In this document: positions 12,401 to 16,964 of the stretch, one piece after another
How the letters are laid out: every line of letters starts with the position of its first letter
Position numbering within the stretch: position 1 is the first letter of the stretch
Assembly: GCA_963662245.2 (NCBI GenBank)
Contig: CAXXVQ010000009.1
Coordinates: 496,001 to 560,000 of the forward strand
DNA length: 64,000 nt
Direction of reading: 5' to 3'
Origin: JAFGVL01 sp963662245
Lineage (GTDB): Bacteria > Bacteroidota > Bacteroidia > Bacteroidales > Paludibacteraceae
Notes under the pieces: generated by a model
Seen by the model: only the letters and a program-made list of their open reading frames with translations
Database searches by the model: none
What the model was told of the DNA's origin: nothing
Position numbers and translations under genes: made by a program

Positions 12401-13891
12401 ACTTATGGTGGAGGTGCTACAGGTATTGAGATTATTTCTTCAAATCTTTCATCTGGTGTTGACACCGTGCGTACGGCACTGAAAACATTGACTTTAACAG
12501 GTGCTACATCAAGTACATTTAACTATGAGATTAAAACAATTGGTCAAAAAGGTCAGTGTGGGGCTGTGTCATTATTAGATACTGTTACAGTACATAAGAA
12601 AGCTATGTTATCTCATGATGTTTCAAGTGGTGATATTGACCAAGATGTTTGTGGTGATGACCTAATTGAGCCAATTAAAATTAATGTTACTGGAGAGGCT
12701 ACTGATGTTAAAGTGACTGGTTTATCTAATGGACTGAAATCTCTTTATAACACTACATCTAAAGTTGTTACGATTACAGGTAATCCAGAGACCAATTGTA
12801 ATTATACAGTTGAAGTAGAAGGGTTCTGTACTGGATTAAATATCACAGGGTCAATTACCAGATTGACAGTTCCGACTGTGGATGTAGATATTTTACATAA
12901 AGACTCTATCTGTCCTGGAACAGCAATTGAAATAGTTGCTAATCCGGTTCCGTCTGCTCAGTTCTATAATTGGTATATTACGAAAAATGGAGTAAGTGTC
13001 GTTGATGATAAGAACTCTACTGAAAGTAAGTATACCATAACAGGAGATGGTAATACTAGTGATGCAGATATATTTACAGTTCAAGTTCAAGTTAGAAATA
13101 TTAACGGATGTCTTTCTAAACTTACAGATGCATCATCAAAAGAATCAGTAAGAGTAAGAACTTCACCGCAAGCACCATCTGTTACTAATAAGTTTAATTG
13201 TGAAAAAGTAGGGTCGGTTGCTTGGAATTCATTGATTTCAACTAAATACTCTGATGTTTATTGGTACTCAAATGGAGTGTTGTTAGATACAGTTCCAAAT
13301 GATGTGGATAAATCTGTCGTTGGTGTGAGTGTATATGGCGTTCGTGTATCCGATTCTTATGGATGTATGTCTGATACATCATATGTAAGCTATGCTGTGT
13401 TCGAAAATCCAATTGTAACTAATGTCGATAAATCTAATTTGATGGATATTCAGGTGACTGTTGATAAAGGAGTGGCTCCATATGATTATTCAGTTGAAAG
13501 CGAAATAGGTAATAGTCTTGATGGATATATTAGTCTAGGTATGCTTTCATTTGGTAAGCATGAAATATTAGTTGTTGATTCTAATCAATGTTCAACATCA
13601 GTCACATTTGAGATTGAATCTGTAGAACTGGAACCATTTAAATACTTTACTCCTAATGGTGATGGTGTAAATGATCTTTGGGAGATTGGTAATCTTGAAT
13701 TCTATCCAAATACTGAAATTTATATTCATGATAGATTTGGAAAAGAAATTGCCAAGTACAGTGGTAAAGATTTCAAGGGCTGGGATGGAACATATATTGG
13801 CAATCCTCTGCCGGGTAATGACTATTGGTATGTTATTTATATCAGAGAAACAGGAAAACGCCTTGTAGGGCACTTCCTATTAAAGAGATAA
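500..13891 (+). CDS. Giant T9SS type B surface adhesin with SprB-like and Ig-like repeats (4463 aa)
   Basis: One uninterrupted frame encodes 4463 residues. Residues 1-36 form a signal peptide (hydrophobic core SIIVFLLTTTAVFA, then Q). Residues about 37-930 form a cap shared with the proteins at 41709 and 46112, with motifs YADCDDD (about 153) and HHMRMP, and a DUF11-like domain near 525-690. Then follow two PKD-like domains (about 1005-1195), six Ig-like EWYKDG units (1280-1870), an Ig_7-like and a DUF11 domain, five 87-residue units (2154-2588), a duplicated block with many SprB-type repeats (2589-3762), and three TYGGGATG-type domains. The end (about 4374-4463) is a CHU_C gliding-motility/T9SS type B sorting domain: FTPNGDGVNDLW, GWDGTY, DYWY, GHFLLKR. 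Family knowledge says such proteins cross the outer membrane by T9SS and work with a PorP/SprF partner, here encoded next door. SprB-like adhesion or gliding is an inference; the ligand is unknown. Confidence 0.93.
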   Translation: MKNIRYNNKIGFLTINKNKSLLSIIVFLLTTTAVFAQWGTVRDTWQGNYDIKMVGSVALQPAIVTSSDGSAYAVDKIATQDMIDQNGAALNNDWTTNKANPAVSMSFPEKAYNGLSVTDLDLANYGKDVCSQTSTSTASNYPSVTKNVAMVYADCDDDYTTFQSSAAYVDYGQNMECTTIQAAYLYWAGNYDTYDTKYTLPYPGLPSMKSYNPGGTTSSNIGGAQVPNSNSYKTVLFKHQDDASYTSITGTPIAGSGTERYVCVADVTSEVQGKKGGLFWVANLRSSSSKNSGGAASGWVLIVIATPPNCPPRVIKLWDGMAEVTAGNKKNITLSLAGMTPATSNFKSYLGIGSLDGENIWSQIYGETSTSKTITGMQQSVTVNTPAECLDVTPDNGSVIHLNPFYTDQPGYPYASSGVLIIDEDNNKATYGDMCNNGPWYMAQDGISSSRITTYLDDNGLNGNETARIPYNRNTLGLDVHHMRMPTGCILSGTQDVTMTYYAGEQGGTIPFLSYIAIETLQPNLLLTKVSDITQAATSTDITYTLTLRNVGGQASLTGADNYVMDTLDLGIDYNSGYTPQWIDKNGVSHSFVMNTDMWLTQTNAGTDAEVEYLKFKIPAAIAACNADGSASDSIRIVFKAEVLSISREDIWTKGCKSVIQNKANVYYVSSSGDSFIAGSNTENGCGGAENTAVTVVDDQLSALLNGIFSVEADLTSLDPTAILVKDIVTDSLRNAICRANGWTEGTHTSEIDAMLPEYTFYDEVFEELTGSEYFSIDKIYQTYYAIRVIEGGDYDCSETYTFTFKVAKIPTMTLVKVNDPLCAGTETGKITAELRGGGSGFGVRLIDDSDDKVIWSSRSEMGVVDQDYLMENIPSGSYTAVLDVLGEIIDSVQITLTDPTPLLMSLTPSTDITVINDSVGNICRNTAFKLTQDVGALTGLDYVWKSSPDSITWTTLAETSNELDVSSGITDTIYYWAYACNTICSVKDVYTVLPTQSLTFPNLTDTICSGDGFAMTPYDSIVAPAMTPTTLTYSWSAPVFAGVTGLAAGTDEADVSATSLVNSNSTAVDVVYIVTPTVDGCEGASFNVTVTVNPKPVINNLLDTICSGTEFIVKPVNVTDGTVPSGTTYTWTAPSYAGITGTTAGTAVDSISDTLTNTTTSAIDVVYTVTPKTGDCSGTPFTVTVKVNPLPTATISNTAGDSICSEDTYALTATATAGTVEWFSDGLGSFTNGTSANATYNSVAGDADTTVVLTMVVTSNTTLACGTDTARYNLYVRPAFDAGAITAGTDSVCSGSTTAIIIGNTQAAIGGDSVITYEWYKDGVAIAGSNAATYTIPNADKVNAGTSNSVITYTRKAKDGTCNTTYTLSANDYKLTVYPAFDEGAIATTGETLCVGGTPTVIGSTTAASGGDGTITYEWYKDGVAIASTNTATYTPPTADASVANTTHTYTRKAKDGSCASLTTSTGSWVLTIRPAFDAGTITAGADSVCTGSTTAIVIGSTTAASGGDNSITYEWYKDGVAIASSDAATYTIPNADKVNATTSNSVITYTRKAKDGACNTSFTQSDSVYVLTVYPAFNKGAIATTGETLCVGGTPTVIGSTTAASGGDGTITYEWYKDGVAIASTNTATYTPPTADALTADTSYTYTRKAKDGTCASLTASTGSWVLTIRPAFDAGTITADSNFVCSGTTTAITIGSDEAATGGDATIAYEWYKDGAAITSSNAATYTIPNADKVNAGTTNLEIEYTRKAKDGACNTSFTLSDSVYVLTVYPAFDAGEIDATGETLCPGATPSRISNTTLATGGDGNITYEWYKDGVAIANSDSVSFTPSTLDIVNAGSSSITITYTRKAKDATCNSSFTLSTNSWVITVNPIPTITDVTLDTICGTGTVNLGATASAGTVNWYSASTGGTSIQSGTTYSQSVTATTTYYVDATANGCTTASRTAVEGVVNALPSILPTTFDVCEGLTINLDSVSGVGDATKPWDSQTLSVATITAGGQVSGVAQGTSLITYTDNNGCTDTVTVTVNTCTALTLDQSTTGSTCQGDTITYTINLVNPSAVSSTGIKVSDVLPASVTYVSSTPTQGTYSAGVWDVGTILSTESVKLTIKTIATTAGASILNESYVSEENGNTYSAYTDVDPSMSDSTVVEIYALPVSLDLTGSTVCYGVTDSITSSTSELGVNYQLYDNTGTAKGGVVAGTGSALKWTSVGNGTGYYVIGTNATTTCVSTSDSVDVVINALPVSLDLTGSVVCAGVTDSITSSTSELGVNYQLYDNTGTAKGSLVAGTGAALKWTSVGNGTGYYVIGTNATTTCVSTSDSVDVVINALPVSLDLTGSVVCSGITDSITSSTSELGVNYQLYDNTGAAKGSVVAGTGSALKWTSVSNGTGYYVIGTNATTTCVSTSDSVDVVINTLPTPLILTGSEVCSGVTDSITSSTSELGVNYQLYDNTGTAKGTVFAGTGAALKWSSVGAGSAYYVIGTNATTTCVSTSDSVDVVINALPTSLNLTGSSVCSTLADSIISDGSQIGVNYQLYDNTGTAKDTVVVGTGIGLTWKSIGDNTAYYVIGTDTATGCVSTSDSVDITVYTGITATVGHNDVTTVNGTDGSLTISSLTGGSGGGVEYRIDTVTGATIRNYNASLTNLPSGTYKVFARNTDQTCDYLLGTETINEPGSIKGSITTDSIKCYGDSTATISIDSVTGGNTPHQFYYKLNKWDTTSNAYVLLTDYDTTPADSTYKFENLPAGIYQVVAKDDNASPNIAEIKSGIVIYQPDSLVATISKSRNLTCFASTNGSAEVAVTGGTEAYSYLWNDASAQIDSVATGLLAGDYVVTVTDIYGCTDTAKVTITRPDSLNATIGSFANISCKGDSTGTATVVVSGGSVASNYQFEWNSNPVQTDSIAIGLPAGAYIVTVTDDSLCTDTAMVTIAEPTKLLASVTSQTNVKCHGASTGSVDVSVTGGTPSVLSGYSYLWDNGQTVEDATGLKVGTYILTVTDSLSCTDTTQVIITEPDTLTVDIVAIQNVDCNGASTGSIRAVATGGSGSNSYSWNSTPTQTDSLATALPAGIYTVSVTDANLCTATATDTIKEPTQPVFTAVRSEQYCYGELGLITLSSVSGGTVGTGYQYSIAGDSLSLTSFVAGDAISNLVDSTYTVHVADGNGCYATDTTITIEVPDPISATLAKVDITVVGNTDGAITYTNLVGGDSINVVEFSVDGGLTYGDSATILTGLSANTYTVYARNATRSCKFNLGQITITAPGSIKGSIRTDSIKCYGAATATIYVDSITGGNTPHEFYYQLNKFDAGLGAYGLYIDYAVSSSDSTYKFSGLPAGTYQVVAKDKNTLTPNEAEVKSGIVISQPDSLVAIISSHANLTCWASANGKATVSVQGGTKVGDYNYSWNSIPAQTVASVTGLLAGDYVVTVTDANLCVDTAMVTITRPDSLNATIGSFANVSCKGDSTGTATVVVSGGSVASNYQFAWNSTPAQTDSIAVGLPAGAYIVTVTDDSLCTDTAMVTIAEPTKLLASVTSQTNVKCHGASTGSVDVSVTGGTPSVLSGYSYLWDNGQTVEDATGLKVGTYILTVTDSLSCTDTTKVVITEPDTITVDSITVTNVLCNGGNTGSVEVFAKGGTGTLHYLWDDASAQSVAKATVLPARKYTVTITDDNSCSVTASDTVKEPTLLVRTVTPAAPICSTGTSKIDLSVSGGTAYASGEYQYKYGTGSWTSFADGDSITGLTHGSYTVSILDANNCTVSDTTVDVEIYTPPTLVHTSGSDDQLLCATGRMVESIVYTYGGGATGVDVQDLPAGLSKAIDPVAKTVTISGTLDSVITSYNYTVVTTGATSPCGNVELYGKVKVVATPYISGVVNADHCGDAALLLQATASDGTISWYETATGGTAIATGTTYSTPVLSATKTYYVDATAGTCTSVTREAVVARIDTMPTLQVNPVSLSQDLCLVNSTVVLNDVAYTYGGGATGIEIISSNLSSGVDTVRTALKTLTLTGATSSTFNYEIKTIGQKGQCGAVSLLDTVTVHKKAMLSHDVSSGDIDQDVCGDDLIEPIKINVTGEATDVKVTGLSNGLKSLYNTTSKVVTITGNPETNCNYTVEVEGFCTGLNITGSITRLTVPTVDVDILHKDSICPGTAIEIVANPVPSAQFYNWYITKNGVSVVDDKNSTESKYTITGDGNTSDADIFTVQVQVRNINGCLSKLTDASSKESVRVRTSPQAPSVTNKFNCEKVGSVAWNSLISTKYSDVYWYSNGVLLDTVPNDVDKSVVGVSVYGVRVSDSYGCMSDTSYVSYAVFENPIVTNVDKSNLMDIQVTVDKGVAPYDYSVESEIGNSLDGYISLGMLSFGKHEILVVDSNQCSTSVTFEIESVELEPFKYFTPNGDGVNDLWEIGNLEFYPNTEIYIHDRFGKEIAKYSGKDFKGWDGTYIGNPLPGNDYWYVIYIRETGKRLVGHFLLKR
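4337..6109 (+). repeat. Three tandem copies of a 591-bp two-domain unit inside the giant adhesin
   Basis: Six Ig-like domains begin at 4337, 4640, 4928, 5231, 5519 and 5822. The spacing alternates 303 and 288 bases, so the repeating unit is an A+B pair of exactly 591 bp present three times. B units 1 and 2 (about 4672-4820 and 5263-5411) are almost identical in DNA by eye, including synonymous positions. This indicates recent duplication or gene conversion. The third pair is more diverged. Confidence 0.9.
6959..8263 (+). repeat. Five tandem 261-bp (87-residue) units inside the giant adhesin
   Basis: Units start at 6959, 7220, 7481, 7742 and 8003 and the array ends at 8263, so every unit is exactly 261 bp with no length drift. 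Each encodes a domain opening with LPVSLDLTGS or similar, then a Cys, then SELGVNYQLYDNTG and a closing TTCVSTSDSVDVVIN. The first four units are very similar; the fifth is the most diverged. I do not recognise the domain by name; it resembles the Ig-like/PKD-like modules common in CHU_C proteins. Confidence 0.9.
8264..11785 (+). repeat. Large direct duplication (about 1.76 kb, two copies) of a seven-domain block in the giant adhesin
   Basis: Copy 1 (about 8264-10020) and copy 2 (about 10021-11785) carry the same order of domains: an opening module, a PGSIKGSI module, then four or five SprB-type repeats and a closing module ending before the IEVPDP / VEIYTPP segments. Matching landmarks are offset by 1755-1764 bases: PGSIKGSI at 8516 and 10271, ITRPDSLNATIG at 9041 and 10805. 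The segment 9041-9535 is nearly identical to 10805-11299 in DNA, while the flanks are clearly diverged. Confidence 0.85.
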
Positions 13892-13902
13892 TTATGGTAA
13901 AA

Positions 13903-13927
13903 AACAGCCCCTTAGATAGGGGCTGTT
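13903..13927. terminator. 9-bp perfect hairpin after the giant gene
   Basis: AACAGCCCC (13903-13911) pairs perfectly with GGGGCTGTT (13919-13927) around a 7-base loop, 12 bases after the adhesin stop. The + strand then has A13 rather than a T-run. On the + strand it may therefore act as a 3'-end-stabilising hairpin or a weak terminator; on the minus strand it is followed by a T-run. Full termination before porP is uncertain. Confidence 0.55.
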
Positions 13928-13941
13928 AAAAAAAAAAAAAC

Positions 13942-13949
13942 TAGATTTG
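13942..13949 (+). promoter_or_regulatory. Candidate -7 box for the PorP/SprF gene next to an A13 tract
   Basis: TAGATTTG matches the Bacteroidota -7 consensus TAnnTTTG and lies 52 bases before the chosen ATG (14002). No clear TTG -33 element sits 19-21 bases upstream. A run of 13 A (13928-13940) occupies the spacer position. Confidence 0.45.
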
Positions 13950-14001
13950 TCAAATTGAATTTAAACCTTAAGTTTAATAAGATATAACCCTAATATTGCG
14001 T

Positions 14002-14979
14002 ATGAAACACCGCATACTCTACCTCTATTATTTATTGATTTTCTTCGTTTTTTGTAGTGGATTCTCATTACAAGCGCAAGAGTACCCTATTTATAATCAA
14101 TATCATTTCAATTATTATTTAGTAAACCCTGCAGTAGCAGGTGCAAATGATTGTTCCTACTTTATGTTGACCCATAAGCAACAATGGGTTGGGATAGAAG
14201 ATGCTCCTTATACTAGTTCTTTTAGTTTTCAAAGTAGATTAAAAGGAAATGTCGGTGTAGGTGCTTATGTTTATAATGATAAGAATGGTTATTCTACTCA
14301 ACAAGGAGGTCAATTAACAGCTGCATATCATATTGCTCTCTCAGATGGTGCTAGATATAGAAAAGCAGTTGCTAGAGATCGCCAGTTGTCTTTTGCAGTA
14401 TCTATGAAATTCTATAATTATGGATTTGATAGTGAGTTGTACCAAATAGTAACGGGCAATGATCCTGCTACTCAAGATCTAGGTAGCGTCGCTGCAATCA
14501 ATGCAAATGTTGGAGCTTACTTTACTTCTTATGGCTTTTTTACCGGGTTTAGTGCAACTAACTTGATTACGACGAAGATGCCTGCATATGACGAAACCAC
14601 TGAGCCAAACTTACCATTTAATGGTTTCTTTCTGCTTGGAAATGAATTTCAAGTAACAGAAGATGAGACTCTTGAGCCTTCACTTATGTATAAATTTTCG
14701 GCTAGAGCAGAGATGGCTCTTGATTTAAACTTAAAATATATGCGTAATGTGCCTAGAGATAAATTTTCTTATTGGGCGCAGTTAACAGTCAGACAAAATA
14801 TTGATGAAGGATCTTATCAAACTCTGAATATGATGCCAATGATTGGGTTTCAGTATGATAAGTTTCACTTTGCCTATGCCTATGATTTAGACTTAAATAG
14901 ATTAGTGAGATACAACTACGGTTCGCATGAGATTATGCTTGGATATACATTATGTTATACTCGTAGATTCTGTAGATAA
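14002..14979 (+). CDS. PorP/SprF-family type IX secretion system outer-membrane protein, locus 1
   Basis: The 325-residue protein starts at ATG 14002; an in-frame TTG six bases earlier (13996) is a poorer start. It has a signal peptide (LLIFFVFCSGFSLQAQ), then the family's typical opening QYHFNYYLVNPAVAGA, a WVGIEDAP segment, repeated amphipathic beta strands and a final strand near the C terminus ending RRFCR. PorP/SprF proteins are outer-membrane beta-barrel or barrel-associated proteins; those encoded beside CHU_C adhesins are thought to assist export or surface anchoring of that adhesin, as SprF does for SprB. It directly follows the 4463-residue adhesin, separated by a hairpin and a possible promoter of its own. 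The protein at 49799 is a paralogue with the same opening and the same -FCR end. Confidence 0.92.
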   Translation: MKHRILYLYYLLIFFVFCSGFSLQAQEYPIYNQYHFNYYLVNPAVAGANDCSYFMLTHKQQWVGIEDAPYTSSFSFQSRLKGNVGVGAYVYNDKNGYSTQQGGQLTAAYHIALSDGARYRKAVARDRQLSFAVSMKFYNYGFDSELYQIVTGNDPATQDLGSVAAINANVGAYFTSYGFFTGFSATNLITTKMPAYDETTEPNLPFNGFFLLGNEFQVTEDETLEPSLMYKFSARAEMALDLNLKYMRNVPRDKFSYWAQLTVRQNIDEGSYQTLNMMPMIGFQYDKFHFAYAYDLDLNRLVRYNYGSHEIMLGYTLCYTRRFCR

Positions 14980-14997
14980 TAACAGTATTTTATATAG

Positions 14998-15028
14998 AAG
15001 AGGAACTCAGTTTTGGGTTCCTCTTTTT
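14998..15028 (+). terminator. Rho-independent terminator after PorP/SprF, locus 1
   Basis: AAGAGGAACTCA (14998-15009) pairs with TGGGTTCCTCTT (15014-15025; one G-T pair) around a GTTT loop. It runs into T5 and then a second T-run (15030-15034). It lies 19 bases after the stop codon. Confidence 0.85.
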
Positions 15029-15053
15029 GTTTTTATATCAGTCTTAATTTAAT

Positions 15054-15083
15054 TTGTTGCTCCTTATTAAATGGTTATTTTTG
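15054..15083 (+). promoter_or_regulatory. Bacteroidota-type promoter for the DUF2156/GNAT operon
   Basis: TTG at 15054-15056, a 19-base spacer, and TATTTTTG at 15076-15083 fit the -33 TTG / -7 TAnnTTTG pattern. The -7 box ends 19 bases before ATG 15103, so the leader is very short. Confidence 0.6.
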
Positions 15084-15102
15084 TACTTAAATAAAATAAA
15101 TA

Positions 15103-15999
15103 ATGATTGATTTTAAAGATGTTTCAATAGAGGATAGCGTAGTGATGACGGAATACTTTTCTAAGGTCAATTATAGAAATTGCGATTTCTCATTTGCCAC
15201 CATATTTACTTGGAGTCATAAGTATAAGACCTCTTATGCTATCATTGATGGTTTTATGGTTGTGCGATTTATTTGTGATGATGGACTTCCATGCTTTATG
15301 ATGCCAATTGGTAATGGGGATATAGCAAATATTCTCCGCTTGATGATGAATGAGGCCGAAGCCGGAAATGAGCGATTTAGAATTCATGCAATAACGGCTC
15401 AAATGTTTTCTGTTCTTGATGAAGCTTTACCAAATACTTTTAGTTTTACAGAGCATCGTGATTATTTTGAGTACTTATATTTAGCCGAAGATCTGATACA
15501 TTTGCAAGGAAAGAAATATCAACCTAAACGCAATCACATTAATCGCTTTAAAAGAGAAAATCCAAATTATTCTTATTTACCACTTACGAATGATTTGTTC
15601 CCTTTGTGTTTGGGTTTATATGAGAAATGGAAGGTGGCATATTTGTTAAGAAACCCAGATGAAGATTTGCAAGGAGAAGAAGTGTCAGTTCATTTGGCAT
15701 TTAAATATTTTGAAGAACTTAAGTTGAAAGGTGGAGCATTGTTTGTCGGGAATGAGCTTGTTGCATTTACCTTTGGCGAGCAGATTACTGAAGATACCTT
15801 TGCAATTCATGCAGAGAAGGCATTGACCCATGTACACGGGGCTTTTACTATGATTAATAATCTTTTTGCTGCTCACGAAGCAAGTAGCTTTATATATATC
15901 AACCGGGAGGAAGATTTAGGAATTGAGCCATTGAGAAAAGCAAAGATGTCGTATAATCCAGTTAGGTTACTGAAAAGAGGAAGTGTTTATTTAGCATAA
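15103..15999 (+). CDS. DUF2156 (LPG_synthase_C-like) protein
   Basis: This 298-residue cytosolic protein matches the pattern of the Bacteroidota DUF2156 family, whose fold is that of the C-terminal domain of phosphatidylglycerol lysyltransferases (tandem GNAT-like). Visible family-type segments include the opening DFKDVSIEDSVVMTEYF, the central YQPKRNHINRFKRENPNYSY and GALFVGNELVAFTFGEQI followed by INREEDLGIEPLRKAKMSYNP. The last of these resembles the acceptor-handling region of aminoacyl or acyl transferases. No membrane segment is visible, so it is not a full MprF. It is followed 8 bases later by a GNAT acetyltransferase, a pairing I recall from other Bacteroidales. The substrate is unknown. 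Confidence 0.8.
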   Translation: MIDFKDVSIEDSVVMTEYFSKVNYRNCDFSFATIFTWSHKYKTSYAIIDGFMVVRFICDDGLPCFMMPIGNGDIANILRLMMNEAEAGNERFRIHAITAQMFSVLDEALPNTFSFTEHRDYFEYLYLAEDLIHLQGKKYQPKRNHINRFKRENPNYSYLPLTNDLFPLCLGLYEKWKVAYLLRNPDEDLQGEEVSVHLAFKYFEELKLKGGALFVGNELVAFTFGEQITEDTFAIHAEKALTHVHGAFTMINNLFAAHEASSFIYINREEDLGIEPLRKAKMSYNPVRLLKRGSVYLA

Positions 16000-16007
16000 T
16001 TTGATAA

Positions 16008-16847
16008 ATGGTTGGTATTGCAAATAGTACGCAAATTGAGCAAGTAAAATCTCTTTGGAGGATTGTGTTTCAAGATTCCAATGAATATCTTGATTCATAT
16101 TTTTCCAATCATTTTTCGAAAAATAATTGTTTTGTTATTTCGGAAGGAGATGAAGTTATTGCTGCTTTACAGCTTATTCCATTTACTTTTTCTACAGGTT
16201 CAAAAGAGTTACCTGCAGCATATATTTTTGCTGTACTGACTGCTCCAAATGAGAGGCAAAAAGGTCATATGCGTAACTTGTTTAATTTCGTATTCGATGT
16301 GATAAAGAATCGCGCTTATGCTTTCACATTTCTTATTCCTCAAGAAGACTATTTGTTTGATGTTTATAGAAAGCTCGGCTTTGAAAAGGCATTCGCTGTT
16401 TCTAAACAAAAAAAATCTCTTCCTATAAATAATGTAAGTTTAGTTGAAATTGATCTGAAGAAGTCTTTTGATTTTCATATGAATTACTATTCAGAAGCAA
16501 TTTTTATTCACCCAAGCTTTGAATATTATAAGTTTATTTTTGAAACGATATATGCTGATGGTGGTGCTGTTTTAGCTTATAAAGAGGGTGCTGATATTCT
16601 TGCTTTGGGTTATGTAGTAAAGAAAGACTCAGATTTATTGTTGTTAGATTTTTTATGTCCAAATAAATATCAAGACAAGTTTCTAGGTGGATTGAGAAAT
16701 ATTTATGGAAATGAATTTGTAAATATTTCGATGCATTGTGAAGAATCATCAAAACAATATTTAGGTATGGCAAAGATATTTGATACTAAATCAGTAGGTT
16801 ATGATATTTTGCAAAAGGCTTATATGAGTTTGATGATGAACGATTAG
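16008..16847 (+). CDS. GNAT-family N-acetyltransferase
   Basis: The 279-residue protein begins with a GNAT-like domain: an opening helix (IEQVKSLWRIVFQDS), the strands VISEGDEVIAALQLIPF and AAYIFAVLTAPNERQKGHMRNLF. The latter resembles motif A, in which acetyl-CoA pyrophosphate is bound (R/QxxGxxR/L form: RQKGHM). Then comes FTFLIPQEDYLFDVYRKLGFEKAF, the usual Y-x-K-x-GF motif B region. The C-terminal half is less conserved, as in the two-domain (Eis-like) GNATs. It lies 8 bases behind the DUF2156 gene with no promoter between, so the two are probably co-transcribed. The acceptor substrate cannot be told from the sequence. Confidence 0.78.
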   Translation: MVGIANSTQIEQVKSLWRIVFQDSNEYLDSYFSNHFSKNNCFVISEGDEVIAALQLIPFTFSTGSKELPAAYIFAVLTAPNERQKGHMRNLFNFVFDVIKNRAYAFTFLIPQEDYLFDVYRKLGFEKAFAVSKQKKSLPINNVSLVEIDLKKSFDFHMNYYSEAIFIHPSFEYYKFIFETIYADGGAVLAYKEGADILALGYVVKKDSDLLLLDFLCPNKYQDKFLGGLRNIYGNEFVNISMHCEESSKQYLGMAKIFDTKSVGYDILQKAYMSLMMND

Positions 16848-16908
16848 TTTGTCTTAGATATATTCCTGAATTTTCCCTAATGATTTACTTTAGCTAGTAA
16901 CTTTTTCT

Positions 16909-16916
16909 TACCTTTG
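16909..16916 (+). promoter_or_regulatory. -7 promoter box upstream of glyS
   Basis: TACCTTTG fits TAnnTTTG and is followed by GCGCTTC; it lies 48 bases before the glyS ATG. No convincing -33 TTG is present at the right distance. Confidence 0.5.
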
Positions 16917-16964
16917 CGCTTCTTTAAATAAATAAGTTGATTAACAGATAATTAATTTTAGAAT

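Noticed and set aside
13996..14001. TTG at 13996 as start of the locus 1 PorP/SprF gene
   Set aside because: An ATG lies six bases downstream in the same frame and gives an equally good signal peptide.
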